Source: Crocodylus rhombifer (taxonomy: Eukaryota > Chordata > Crocodylia > Crocodylidae). Taken from it: a DNA stretch of 64,000 bases. The position numbers and the translations under genes are program-made. Of the stretch, positions 1-10,489 are shown piece by piece (within the stretch, counting starts at the first letter, position 1; every line of letters starts with the position of its first letter). The stretch spans positions 1 to 64,000 of the forward strand of contig JAVSML010019073.1 of assembly GCA_038503035.1 (NCBI GenBank), read 5' to 3'. The notes beneath the pieces are model-generated. The model ran no database searches. It saw nothing but the letters and a program-made list of their open reading frames with translations, and was not told where the DNA came from.

Positions 1-295
1 GGGGGGAGTACTTCCAATCCACTTCGTGGTTCACCACCAAGTATGTGGGGGCCCCTGCACTTCTGTGGAATGCTCCATCTACCCCAGCATTCACAAGCTG
101 TGCTGGTACCTCAAGGTATGTAGAAAAAATTTTTTAGAACTATGTCTGTGGCCAAATTGCTGATTCTCTGAATCAAAATTGAATCATCAGATTCAGCCAA
201 ATTGAATCACGGACATTGATCCATATCAAGTAATCGAATCACTGTCCCCAGTTCGGGCTGAATCTAAATTGAATAGGGCCCACTTTGCACACTTG
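1..295. mobile_element. Right end of a hAT-like non-autonomous element (truncated by window start)
   Basis: The stretch 140-295 contains repeated 'attcagccaaattgaatc'-type words and ends near 'cccactttgcacac'. The same vocabulary marks the outer parts of the hAT-like elements at 36235-37199 and at the right edge of the window. The left end lies outside the window, so neither terminal repeats nor a TSD can be tested. Calling it hAT-like is inference from similarity in style. Confidence 0.4.
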
Positions 296-1569
296 GGTCT
301 AGTCCCTGCTCTCCTGAAGATTGTTTAGTGAATCGACTACAAGAGAGGTGCCTGCACGAGAGACCAAACAAATCCCATCTCAAAATAAGTGATATCCAGG
401 TTGTTAAGGCACTTTCCTGAGAGGAGAAGGAAATACGTTTAGAGAAAGAAGGGAAACGTGGGAGGAAGCCATCACCATCACCTATTCTCTTCTGTAAATA
501 TAATCATTAATTTAATTTGCTTTTTGTAAAAAAGCCTGAAATTAAAGCTTTTCATTTTGACAAGAAAAAAATGTAAAATTCAATTTTATTCTTTTTTTCA
601 TTTCAGCTGCTAAGTTGGGAAAAAACATGTCCTCATGGCTCTTCAGTCCCCTTAATAAATGACAAGGTTTACAGTATAGTTTATTAAAAGTCACTTGAAC
701 CTATTGGGTCAATCTAGCTTTCTTGCTTGATTTGTTTGACAAATCAAATTGACAAGAGCAAATTATTTATTTCTATTCTCTTGCAGTTCATTAAAATAAC
801 CATTAAAGACTTGTCCAGGTCACCAGAGGTCAGTAAATCCATAGTGAAAGGCTGAAACTGCACTATTGACTGCATCAGAGAGCACGTAAAATAACTTAAT
901 GTTTAGTAATATGCAAAAATAACTAAGACATGATCACTGAACTTTCTGGACTGGGCCTGTTCCAACTGTTTCAATTTACTTTGAATTATGATTTATTTTA
1001 CAGACTGTTCTATAGAAGGATTAAAAGGGACACTTAAAATAAAAGACAAAACCTTAAGCTTGAAGAGAACATTCAGTGGCTTGTGTTTTAGGTCTGTGAG
1101 ATTCCTTTGGCATACTTTGCTTGGGCTTTGTTTGCAGTTTAGATAGAACAGTGAAATTAATTAGGAAAAAGTGATTTTTAAAACATGAATTTTAAGAGAG
1201 AAGGCTTGCGTGAGCAAGCTGTCAGTCTTGTCAATGAAATAACAAACTTTCTCATGTGATTGCATGCTAATTATGCTTTCACATATTAAATAAATAACTG
1301 GTTAAAGTATGCTACCACAGCAGTCCTGGTTAAACTTCTCTTGAGCCTATCTAATTTATAAATATGCAGTTTCAGATTTAAAGGGCAGCTGATTTTCATG
1401 CATTGTTATAAGTGGATTTACAATGCAGGTATTTGGACATCTATGTAGTTAATTGTTTGAGCAGAAGTCTGCATAGATCATTTTGCAAGCCAAAAAATAT
1501 CTTAACATGTATTCTGTCAAGAGAAGTAGTTATTGTCATTAGTCTGAAGTTAGACAGAAGGAAGACACT
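296..1569. other. Gene-free AT-rich sequence, not obviously repetitive
   Basis: No long ORF and no recognisable repeat is visible. Around 1240-1400 there are clustered homeodomain/POU-like words (TGCATGCTAATTATGC and several AATTTA/ATTAAT words). It could be conserved non-coding DNA, but nothing in one sequence alone can show that. Confidence 0.4.
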
Positions 1570-1826
1570 GGCATGCAGTGCAGGCAACAAAGCCCATCGG
1601 TGAAAATGGAAATGGAGGCATCAGGCTCTGAACCACTTTTCACAGCCAGTCCTATGAATTTCACTTCATTAGCCTCCCACGTACAGAAACTCATGGACTC
1701 AATATAGGTAGTGGAATTCTGACAAACTACAACCTGCTAAATTCTGACAAACTACAACCTGCTATGACTCCCCAGGTCCATTTCCATTTTTACTGATTGG
1801 CTTTCTTGCCTGCATTGCATGCCAGC
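1570..1826. repeat. Inverted repeat with ~45-bp arms
   Basis: Arm 1570-1613 (from ggcatgcagtgcagg to aaaatggaaatgg) is nearly the reverse complement of 1781-1826 (from ccatttccattttt to cattgcatgcc). The spacer is about 170 bp. It may be a small foldback element; no TSD was recognised. Confidence 0.6.
1715..1764. repeat. Perfect tandem duplication of a 25-bp unit
   Basis: Two identical adjacent copies beginning aattctgacaaactac and ending ctgcta lie in the loop of the inverted repeat at 1570-1826. The perfect identity suggests a recent slip or an assembly duplication. Confidence 0.85.
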
Positions 1827-1829
1827 CTC

Positions 1830-2395
1830 TGGCTTCTTTACTTTTCCTTCCATCCAGGAACAGCACACAGACACACCAACTGCAGGTGCTTCCTCATCCT
1901 GACAAAGGGTTTTTCATCCTAAAAGCTGGCATCCCAGGCAGCTAAGCTGAGCTTACCTGGAGCCTCACAACTCCACTGCAACCAGAAAGCCTCAGGCCTG
2001 TCAAAGACATGATGGGTCTGGGCTTTCCCCTGCCAGGACCATGTGCGTGTGTGTTGTGGCTGGAGGTTATGCTGCCTTCTACCCACTTTCACCAGGGAGA
2101 TCCTCAGTCTTGGCATTTCCTGGGGTTGCCACACCACCAGCAGTCCCACCAGGCCTCCCTGACCCTGGCAAAGTGCAGTTTTAGTGGTCATACCAAGGAC
2201 CTGGGATCTTCTCCTTACCTGTAGCCACAGACCATACCTCCAAGTTCATCTTGGCATGGGAGCTCAGCAGGGACATGTTCTTCCCCTGCTGGCCAGTAAT
2301 GCAGTGAGCGTCCCCTCCAGCTCTAAGAGTGGGGCATTAACTGGCTTTTTAAAAATGAAAAATGGAAATAGGTGAAGACAGAGTCATTCAGAGCG
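1830..2395. other. Unassigned sequence, possibly the 3' non-coding part of the hAT element
   Basis: This lies just downstream (on the minus strand) of the hAT C-terminal coding block. No gene or terminal inverted repeat could be identified. Short open frames on both strands match nothing I recognise. Confidence 0.3.
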
Positions 2396-2784
2396 GAGGG
2401 TGTCATTCACTCTTTCTGCACCTGGAGTCAGCAGCAGGAGCTTCACCTTCAGGAACACCAGCACCAAACCAGGATTCAAGCAGGTGTGGTGGCGGGTCAG
2501 TACAATCTACAATGCTGAACACCCTCTCACTTGGAACACTGGTCAGTGGACAGGACTGGTGTTTGCGGGTGATCATGACCATATCCAGCTACATCTGGCT
2601 GTGGCTTGCCCAGTAGGCCAAAGGGTCACACAGCAGTGGCTCCATGTCCTCAGTAAGATAGGCAGCCACTAAGGCCTGAGCGCTACCTGCCTGATGGTGG
2701 GGTGCACTGGCTCTGGGTCCCACCATGGAAGCCATGCCCTTAGCCCACATTGGAAGCACCTGTGGTGTAGGAGGAGACTAGCTG
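2396..2784 (-). pseudogene. hAT transposase, C-terminal block (dimerisation domain)
   Basis: Reading the minus strand from about 2780 down gives a frame with AAYLTEDMEPLLCDPLAYWA followed by TSVPSERVFS. This is the pattern of the hAT C-terminal dimerisation domain (a D-P-L-x-Y-W motif, then a S-E-R-V-F-S motif about 30 residues later). The sequence between the two motifs holds at least one stop codon, and a frame change follows SERVFS, so the block is non-functional. It directly abuts the 5' end of CR1 copy 1 and is the missing tail of the block that stops at the other end of that CR1 (5863). The motif pair is seen directly; the family assignment is established knowledge of hAT transposases. 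Confidence 0.85.
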
Positions 2785-5768
2785 GTGGATGGCATGCTGG
2801 CATGGGACAGTGCATCCTTCTCTGCTCCACCGGGCTTTAAACTAAGCCCGCTGGGGGATGGGGGGACTACTGCCCCTGCTGGCCCGCTGAATGGCCCTTG
2901 CAAAGCCAGCGGACCAAGGCACTTAAGGGGGCACTTAAGGGAGCCCACCCCTGCCCCAGCCCTGGCACAATCTGTGGGCAAGGCAAGAGCCCCCAAGGGC
3001 ACACTTGCCTGCCTGTACACTAATGCCAGGAGCCTGGGCAACAAGCAGGACGAGCTCGTCCTCCTGCTCAGTGCAAAGAAATATGATGTCATTGGGATAA
3101 CGGAGACCTGGTGGGACTCCACCCATGACTGGACCACGGGTATAGAGGGCTATACCCTGTACAGGAGGGATCGTGTTGACAAAAGGGATGGGGGTGTAGC
3201 TCTCTATGTGAAGGAAAGCTACATGTCCCTGCAAGCTGATGTTGGTGACCGGCATGGACAGCTAGAGACCCTCTGGGTAAAAATTGGTGGGGAATTCGGC
3301 ACAGGGGACACAACGGTGGGAGTCTACTACAGACCTCCCACTCAAAGTCCCGAGCTTGACCAGGAGTTCGCCCAGGAACTGACTGAGGCCGCTTGCTCCA
3401 GGACCTTGGTTGTCATGGGTGACTTCAATTACCCGGACATCTCGTGGGAAGATCACTCAGCTAAATCTGAGTGGGCGCAAAGCTTTCTCTCGTGCGTGGA
3501 TGACCTCTACCTGACTCAAGAAGTCTATGGGCCAACGAGAGGCAAAGCGCTGCTCGACCTGGTACTGGCTACGGGGGACGACCTAATCGGCGACCTAGTG
3601 ATTGATGGGAAGTTGGGTGACAGCGACCACGAGCTGATCACCTTCACCATCCGCCGTAAAGCTGGCAAGTCAGTCAGCAACACAGAAGTCCTTGAATTCA
3701 GAAAAGCTGACTTTGACAAGCTCAAGAGACTAGTCGGTCAGGCCCTCAGGGACCATGACCCCAGGGAGTTGGGAGTTCAAGAAGAGTGGTTGCTTCTCAA
3801 GGAAGCGATCCTCAGTGCACAAGTTAAATCTATTCCAACACGGAGGAAAGGCAGCAAGAAGGCACAGCAGCCCCTCTGGCTCTCCAGAGACCTAGCGGAC
3901 CTACTGTGGCTAAAAAGGAAAGCCTACAAAGGATGGAGGATGGGATTCACCTCCAAGGAGTATTACTCCACTCTGGTCCGGTCCTGCAGGGAGCAAACCA
4001 GGAAAGCCAAGGCTGCAACTGAACTCCAACTAGCTTCAGGCATCAAGGACAACAAAAAGTCCTTTTTCAGATATGTGGGGAGCCGGAGGAAAAGCAAGGG
4101 CAACGTTGGACCCCTGCTAAACCAGATGGGGCAACTGACAACTGACGCCCAGGAAAAAGCCAACCTATTAAATAGGTACTTTGCGTCAGTCTTTCATCAG
4201 TCACATGGGATGCCCATGCCTGCTATGGGACAGGGAAATCTGGGTGAGGGGGATCCCCTACCCTCCATCAATGCTGACCTTGTGAAGGAACACCCTGAGA
4301 AGCTGGATACCTTCAAGTCAGCCGGCCCTGACAACCTGCACCCCAGGGTACTCAAGGAGCTGGCGAGCGTCATAGCCCAGCCCCTGGCACGGATCTTTGA
4401 AAACTCCTGGTGCTCTGGTGTAGTGCCCGAAGACTGGAAGAAGGCCAATGTGGTGCCGATCTTCAAGAAAGGGAGGTGAGTGGATCCGGCTAACTACAGG
4501 CCCATTAGCCTGACTTCTATCCTGGGGAAGATCTTAGAAAAGTTTATTAAGGAGGCCATCCTTGAGGGACTGGCCCAGGCTAACATTCTAGGGGACAGCC
4601 AGCATGGGTTTGTTGCAGGTAGGTCTTGTTTGACCAATCTCATTTCCTTCTATGACCAGGTGACCTATCACCTGGACAAGGGAGAAGAGATTGATGTCAT
4701 ATATCTTGACTTCAAAAAAGCTTTTGATCTGGTATCCCATGATCACCTCTTGGCCAAACTGCCCAGTTGTGGCTTTGGCTCCACCACTATCCTCTGGCTG
4801 GGAAATTGGCTTCGTGGTTGGACCCAGAGGGTTGTGATTGATGGCAGTCACTCATCGTGGTGCCCTGTGACCAGTGGGGTCCCTCAAGGCTCTGTCCTAG
4901 GACCCATACTGTTCAACATCTTCATTAACGATGTGGACATTGGAGTCAGGAGTGGACTGGCCAAGTTCGCCGATGACACCAAACTTTGGGGCAAAGCATC
5001 CACGCCAGAAGATAGGCGGGTGATCCAGGCTGACCTGGACAAGCTCAGCAAATGGGCAGACGAGAACCTCATGGTGTTTAACACCGAAAAATGCAAGGTT
5101 CTCCACCTTGGGAGGAAAAACCTGCAGCACTGCTTTAGGCTTGGCAGTGCTACGTTGGTTAGCACTACAGAAGAAAAAGACTTGGGGGTCATCATTGACC
5201 GCAAGATGAACATGAGCCTGCAATGCGATGCTGCGGCTAGTAAAGCGACCAAAATGCTGGCGTGCATCCATAGATACTTCTCGAGCAAATCCCAGGACGT
5301 CATTCTCCCCTTGTACTCGGCCTTGGTGAGGCCGCAGCTGGAGTACTGCGTCCAGTTTTGGGCTCCACAATTCAAAAAGGATGTGGAGAAGCTTGAGAGA
5401 GTCCAGAGGAGAGCCACGCGCATGATCAGAGGTCAGGAAAACAGATCTTCTGATGACAGGCTGAGAGCCACGGGACTCTTTAGCCTGGAAAAGCGCAGGC
5501 TCAGGGGTGATCTGATGGGCACCTATAAGTTTATCGGGGTGACCACCAGGATCTGGGGGAACGTCTTTTCACCAGAGCGCCCTGAGGGATGACGAGGTCG
5601 ATCGGTCACAAACTCCTGCAAGACCATTTCAGGCTGGACATAAGGAAGAATTTCTTTACTGTCTGAGCCCCCAAGGTCTGGAACAGTCTGCCAGCGGAGG
5701 TGGTTCAAGCATCTACTCTGAACACCTTCAAGAGTAAATTGGATGGTTATCTTGTTGGGATCCTATGA
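2785..5768 (+). pseudogene. CR1 ORF2 endonuclease/reverse transcriptase, copy 1, lightly broken
   Basis: The first open part (2785-4479) has the apurinic-like endonuclease motifs: TNARSLGNKQDEL (from residue ~79), ITETWWDSTHDW with the catalytic Glu near residue 107, VGVYYRPP (~178), VVMGDFNYPDISW (~209-221) and GDSDHEL (~280). It then runs into reverse transcriptase at VVPIFKKG. An in-frame TGA at 4477-4479 interrupts it. The same frame continues with NYRPISLTS, GFVAGRSC, VIYLDFKKAFDLVSH (catalytic Asp), [10 protein letters not shown] and KFADDTKLWG (catalytic Asp-Asp). A one-base loss near 5535 shifts the frame, which then carries two more TGA codons (5583 and around 5664). The damage is mostly TGA stops, at least some of which may be C-to-T changes at methylated CpG. 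I chose the start only as the first open codon; the true ORF2 start is not known. Confidence 0.95.
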
Positions 5769-5862
5769 CCCCAGCTGACTTCCTGCCCTTTGGGCAGGGG
5801 GCTGGACTCGATGATCTCCCGAGGTCCCTTCCAGCCCTAATGTCTATGAAATCAATGAAATC
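2785..5862 (+). mobile_element. CR1 LINE copy 1, almost full-length ORF2 region
   Basis: A plus-strand non-LTR retrotransposon covers an endonuclease, a reverse transcriptase, a C-terminal region and a short 3' tail. The tail has the usual CR1 end signals: a hairpin-like cctgccctttgggcaggggg, the conserved word gaggtcccttccag, and a terminal imperfect 8-bp repeat (atgaaatca atgaaatc) near 5845-5862. The 5' boundary is uncertain within about 40 bp around 2775-2820. It inserted into the hAT gene in the opposite orientation. No clear TSD was seen, which is common for CR1. Confidence 0.95.
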
Positions 5863-6663
5863 TTCCATGTCCCCCCACCTCTGCCATTCTGCCTCCATGA
5901 TCATCTTCACGAGCACCTTCATCCCTATTCAGGTTTGGGCTGCTGCATGTGCTTCCCTTCCCCCTCAGATCACACATGGCAGCCATGAAATGGACCTTAC
6001 TGGACTGCAAGGGATCAAGCCATTTCCTGATGCCTTCCTCCAGCTGCCTCACCAGTGCCTGCATGTCTGGTGACAGCAGCTTGCCCCAGCCAGGAACACT
6101 GTTCCCCTGGAAGCTCTCCATTTCACTCTGAAGTTCCCTCACTATGAGGATAACCTGACTAAGGAGGGCCTTACCAGTGCTGAGGGTCTCAGTGGCCTTA
6201 AGGAAGGGCTTGAGGACCAGCAAGATCTGGCAGATGGTATCTCACTCAGCTCTGCTAAGGGGCCCACTGAACCCAATCTCCCCAAGCAAGGCTATCTCAT
6301 GGATGGCTTTCTGTTGCTCCACCAGCCTCTCAAGCATCAGGTATGTGTGGAGTTCCACTGAGTCTCCACATTTTGCCTGATTTTGTGCTGTGGGATGTTC
6401 AGCTCTGTTTGTTTGTCCCGCAGCATCTTCCCCACTCCCCCCCGCCTTAATGCTGCAGTGGAAGTAGCCTGCCACCTTCCCGAATTTGGAAATGAGCTTG
6501 CTGGTGGTGCTGGTACCATCACTGGCAGCCCTGTCCCACTCTAAGGCATCCCTGACAATGAGGTGGAACTTGTGTGCCACACAGCAGATGCCAACAAAGT
6601 TGGTATTACAGAGTGCCTTGACCATATTGGCCCCATTGTCAGTGACCATAAACCCACAGGTGA
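5863..6663 (-). pseudogene. hAT transposase, catalytic-core block
   Basis: The minus strand encodes, in order, CGFMVTDNGANMVKAL (second catalytic Asp region), CCVAHKFHLIVRDALE, SKFGKVAGYFHCSIKAGG, then in another frame KQTELNIPQHKIRQNVETQW. It returns to the first frame with YLMLERLVEQQKAIHE (expected catalytic Glu region) and continues through LKPFLKATETLSTGKALLSQ, WLDPLQSSKVHFMAAMCDLR and onwards. There are two compensating frameshifts (about 6440 and 6355) and a stop near 6240. Both ends are CR1 junctions: CR1 copy 2 cuts the gene just upstream of the TDNGANM motif, and CR1 copy 1 cuts it downstream of the LDP motif. Motif order and spacing are those of ZBED-like hAT transposases. Confidence 0.9.
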
Positions 6664-9600
6664 GCTGCGGACCTCCTCTGGCAGGCTTTAAAATAGGCTC
6701 GTTGCGGGAAGGGGAAGATGAGAGTGGAGGAATCATCGGACTGCCAGACCAAGCAACACCCACAAGTACAGCCCAGCCTAGACCGACAAGCGAAACATAT
6801 ACACACGTAAGTGACAGGGGCCAGGGCAATGCTGTGATTAGGGGGCCAGTACACACATCCACAGGAGGCCTCAAATGCCTCTACACAAATGCTTATAGTA
6901 TGGGAGACAAGCAGGAGGAACTCACCCTCCTGCTAGCTGCCACCAACCCGGACATAGTGGGGATCACTGAAACATGGTGGGACTCAACGCATGACTGGGT
7001 GATGAATGTCAAGGGCTTTAGGCTGTACAGGAGGGACAGGATAGAAAGGAAAGGTGCGGGTGTGGCACTCTACATTAAGGAGGGATATACATCCTCATCA
7101 ATTAACAAAGAATCAGAGGAAGGGCACTCTGAAGTGCTTTGGGTTAGAATACAAGGCAGTCGAGGGAAAAGAGACTTAACAGTGGGGGTCTACTACAGAC
7201 CTCCCAACCAAGGGGAAGAGCTCGACCAGGAATTCTTAGGTCAGCTCACAGATGTAGTGAAATCAAAGGACATGGTAGTCATGGGGGACCTGAACTTCCC
7301 GGACATCTGCTGGGAAGAGCTGTCAGCCAGATCTGACTGTTGGTCAGGTTCTTAGCCAGAATGCAGGACCTCCTTCTTACCCAGGAGGTGCACAGCTCCA
7401 CCAAGGGAGACGCCTTGTTGGACCTGGTGCTGGCCATGGGAGATGGCCTGGTGAGGGGGCTGTGGGTGCTCGACCACCTGGACGACAGTGATCATAGCCT
7501 GCTGGAATTCACCATCCAGCGCAAGGTGGCAAAGGCCTGCAGCAAGGCAAAAGCCCTAGATTTCAGGAGGGCAAACTTCAATGAGATAAGGAGAATAGTT
7601 GGGGAAGCACTGAGGTCCCAGAGGGGAGGGGAGCCATGTGTCCAAGGAGAGTGGTTGCTCCTTAAGGAGACGATCCTCCAAGTCCAAAGGGAGGTCATCC
7701 CAACACGAATCAAAGGGAGCAGGAGGGAACACAAGCCCCCAGGGCTCACCAAAAGCATCCAGGAATTTCTTCTAGTGAAAAGGGAGGTGTACACCCAATG
7801 GAAAGGAGGGGCCATCACCAGGGATGACTATACTGCCGTTGCTAGGGAATGTAGGGGGGCAGTCAGGAAGGCCAAAGCAGAGATGGAACTGGGACTAGCT
7901 TCCCAGATTAAGGACAACAAGAAGTCCTTCTTTAAATACATAGGGGGTAAAAAGAAGGTTCTGGGTAATGTGGGGCCCCTGCAGGGCACGTTAGGAAATT
8001 TGGTCATCACACCAGATGACAAAGCCAACATATTTAAAGATTTCTTTGCCTCCATTTTCCTAAGCAGGGACCGGAACAGTCACCCCCCCGGTGGGCCCCC
8101 CTCAGGCCCCAGGGGAGGGACACCTAAGCCAAGGGTTAGTGAGGAACTAGTTAGGGAACTTCTGGAGGGACTGGATGTATTCAAGTCAGCCTTTCCAGAC
8201 GATCTCCACTCTAGACCAACGAGCGACCGAAAGGAATTGGCTGAGGTCATTGCAGGACCCCTGGCATGGTGCTCTGGTGTGGTGCCAGAGGGCTGGAAGA
8301 GGGCCAATGTGGTTCCCATCTTCAAAAAGGGGAAGAAGGAGGACCCGGGAAACTATAGGCCAGTTAGTCTTACCTCGATCCTGGGCATGCTTTTTGAGAA
8401 AATTATTCTGGCGCATATCCACAAGGGGCCAGCAGGGGAGGTCATGCTTAGGGGCAACCAACATGGGTTCATCAGTGGCAGGTCCTGTCAGACCAACCTG
8501 GTGGCCTTCTATGATCAGATCACCAAATCATTAGATGCAGGGGTAACAGTGGACATAGTCTTCCTGGACTTTTGGAAGGCTTTTGACACTGTCTCTCACC
8601 CCATTCTCATTAAGAAACTGGGGGACTGTGGTCTTGACACCCACACAGTCAATTGGGTCGCCAACTGGCTGGAGGGCCGCACCCAGAGAACGGTGGTAGA
8701 TGGGTCATTTTCAACCTGGAGGGATGTGGGCAGTGGGGTTCCTCAGGGCTTGGTCCTCGGGCCTGCACTGTTCAGCATCTTCATCAGTGACTTGGACGAG
8801 GGGGTAAAAAGCACCCTGTTCAAATTTGCTGATGACACTAAGATATGGGGGGATGTGGGCATGCTAGAAGGGAGGAATAGGCTACAATTGGACCTAGACA
8901 GGTTACAGGGGTGGGCAGATGAGAATAGGATGGGATTCAACATAGACAAGTGCAAGGTGATGCACCTGGGGAGGAATAACCGGCACCATGCCTACAGGTT
9001 GGGGAACTCCCATCTTGTCAGTGCAGAGGCGGAAAAGGATCTTGGAGTCATCACTGATGCCAAGATGAACATGGGCCGTCAGTGTGGGGATGCAGTGAGG
9101 AAGGCCAACCATACCTTGTCATGCATCCACAGATGCATCTCAAGCAGGTCCAAGGAGGTGATACTCCCCCTCTATGCAGCACTGATCAGGCCGCAGCTGG
9201 AGTACTGCATCCGGTTCTGGGTGCCGCACTTCAAGAGGGATGTCGACAACATGGAGAGGGTCCAGAGGAGGGCCACTCACATGATCAGGGGACAGCAGGA
9301 CAGGTCCTATGAGGAAAGGCTACAGGACCTGAACCTGTTCAGCCTCCAAAAGAGAAGGCTGAGGGGGGATCTAGTGGCCTGTTATAAACTAGTCAGGGGG
9401 GATCAGCAGACATTGGGGGAGTCCCTGTTCCCCCGAGCACTGCCAGGAGTGACCAGGAATAATGGTCACAAGGTGGCAGAGGGGAGATTTAGGCCAGATA
9501 TCAGGAGGCGCCTCTTCACGGTCAGGGCGGCTAGGATCTGGAACCAGCTTCCAAGAGAAGTGATGCTGGCTTCTACCCTGGGGGTCTTTAAGAGGAGGCT

Positions 9601-9714
9601 GGATGTACACCTTGTTGGGGTCGTTTGACCCCAGTACTCTTTCCTGCCATGGCAGGGGGTCTGACTAGATGATCTACTGAGGTCCCTTATGACCCTGGAA
9701 ACTATGAAACTATG
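6664..9714 (+). mobile_element. CR1 LINE copy 2, near full length
   Basis: A plus-strand CR1 of a different subfamily from copy 1; the proteins are clearly alignable but differ at many positions. It begins with a 'gcaggctttaaaataggc' region comparable to 'cgggctttaaactaagcc' in copy 1 at about 2828. It ends with cctgccatggcaggggg, gaggtccctt and an imperfect 'aaactatg' tail at about 9700-9714. It lies within the hAT gene, with hAT coding sequence resuming directly on both sides. No TSD was recognised. Confidence 0.95.
6690..9628 (+). pseudogene. CR1 ORF2 endonuclease/reverse transcriptase, copy 2, one frameshift
   Basis: The endonuclease half (to 7355) contains CLYTNAYSMGDKQEEL, GITETWWDSTHDWV, VGVYYRPPNQ and VVMGDLNFPDICW. 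A single frameshift at about 7340 moves reading into a 762-codon open frame (7340-9628) with no stop. That frame holds DDSDHSLLEF, VVPIFKKGKKEDPGNYRPVS, GFISGRSCQTNL, VFLDFWKAFDTVSHP (catalytic Asp), SGVPQGLVLGPALF, KFADDTKIWGD (catalytic Asp-Asp) and the C-terminal RRATHMIRGQ...LFSLQKRRLRGDL and ARIWNQLPREV blocks. Around 8250 about ten residues present in copy 1 (between PLA and WCSGVVPE) are missing in frame. It is the best preserved coding sequence in the window. A PQGL replaces the usual PQGS. Activity is unlikely given the frameshift and the internal deletion. Confidence 0.95.
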
Positions 9715-10489
9715 ACTCTGCCCAAGGATCCACCCCTGCACCAAGCAGTTCATGGCCCCCATGATCTCTGTTGCCATGTGGGACTTTTCCATAACCTCAG
9801 CTTGAAAGAGAGCTCACCAACAGCCTGACTGGTTGCATCAGTGCCCTGTGAGGGAGAGGTTGGCATGATCTCCACCCTGGCTGCTCCAGATGTCCGAGGT
9901 GAAGTGTAAGGCCACCTGCGGTCCTGTCTTGTGCATCCTCTCCTTTAAGTACTCCCTGCATGCCTCATACAGGGAGGGCACCATCATCCTGCTGAAGGTG
10001 GTGTATGTGGGCATTTGGTAGGATGGGGCCATGGGTGCCATGAGGTCCCTGATCCCTGGCTGCTCAACTAAGGAGAAGGGCAGCCTTATTGTCAGGGATG
10101 CCTTGGAGGAGACCAGGGCTGCCAGTGATAGTACCAGCATCAACAGCAAGTATCTCCCCAATGCTCTGGGTGATCTTGCTCACCCTTGCAATGTGCCCCC
10201 ATTTCTGTCTACCTTTCCCCCACTGTTCCAACGTGGTCTCTTTCTGCTTTGGAGGGATGGGGCCTTTGGAGTGAGAGGGAGAATTCCTTTTGGGTATGCT
10301 CCTGCTGGTTCCTGGCTGAGGAGGTGCAAGGCAAGTGGGTGGGTGGTGCCTGCAGAGATGTATCAGCATTCCTGTGGTGCTCATTTCTTTTGTTCTCATT
10401 CCCCTGCTGGTTTTGGCTCGGCACTGCAGGCAGACTGTGTACGTGGGGTCATCTGCCAGCTCAAAATGATCCCAGACCACACTAACCAC
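9715..10489 (-). pseudogene. hAT transposase, N-terminal block with BED zinc finger
   Basis: The frame from 10489 shows a BED-type finger: VWDHFELADD near the start, then C20-x2-C23 and H44 with H48/H49. This is followed by a linker and KETTLEQWGKGRQKWG. After a frame change near 10075 the text resumes with LPFSLVEQPGIRDLM, PSYQMPTYTTFSRMMVPSLY and VALHFTSDIWSSQGGDHANL (first catalytic Asp in SDIWSS). It reaches a TGA at about 9838 where the family usually has Trp, and continues to about 9715, where CR1 copy 2 begins. BED fingers bind DNA and are typical of hAT transposases and the ZBED genes derived from them. The frameshift region coincides with a 70-bp inverted scrap listed separately. Confidence 0.9.
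10081..10150. repeat. 70-bp inverted copy of the hAT catalytic-core segment inside the N-terminal block
   Basis: The minus strand of 10081-10150 matches the plus strand of 6497-6566 at roughly 80% of positions, sharing blocks such as ATCACTGGCAGCCCTG and AAGGCATCCCTGACAAT. At 6497-6566 the minus strand encodes the core (LIVRDALE...RAASDGTSTTSKL). The same peptide pattern appears on the plus strand here (LIVRDALEETRAASDSTS). The scrap sits between the parts encoding KITQSIGEILAVD and LPFSLVEQPG, where hAT proteins normally have no such insert. Confidence 0.8.

Larger units (their letters stand above)
2396..10489 (-). mobile_element. Decayed autonomous hAT DNA transposon interrupted by two CR1 LINEs
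   Basis: Three minus-strand blocks (9715-10489, 5863-6663, 2396-2784) carry, in the right order and orientation, the N-terminal BED finger, the catalytic core and the C-terminal dimerisation region of one hAT transposase. The gaps between them are exactly filled by two plus-strand CR1 elements, so the simplest reading is one hAT gene split by two later insertions. Summed coding length is roughly 1.9-2.0 kb, the expected size of a ZBED-type hAT transposase. The outer terminal inverted repeats and the 8-bp TSD were not located, so the element's full extent is unknown. Its 5' end might be the hAT-like terminus near 12969. Confidence 0.88.

Noticed and set aside
3262..5423. Minus-strand open frames within CR1 copy 1 (up to 179 codons)
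   Set aside because: Shadows of the GC-rich plus-strand coding sequence.
6486..6690. The first ~65 codons of the 289-codon frame as part of CR1
   Set aside because: This part is antisense hAT sequence; CR1 similarity begins only near 6690.
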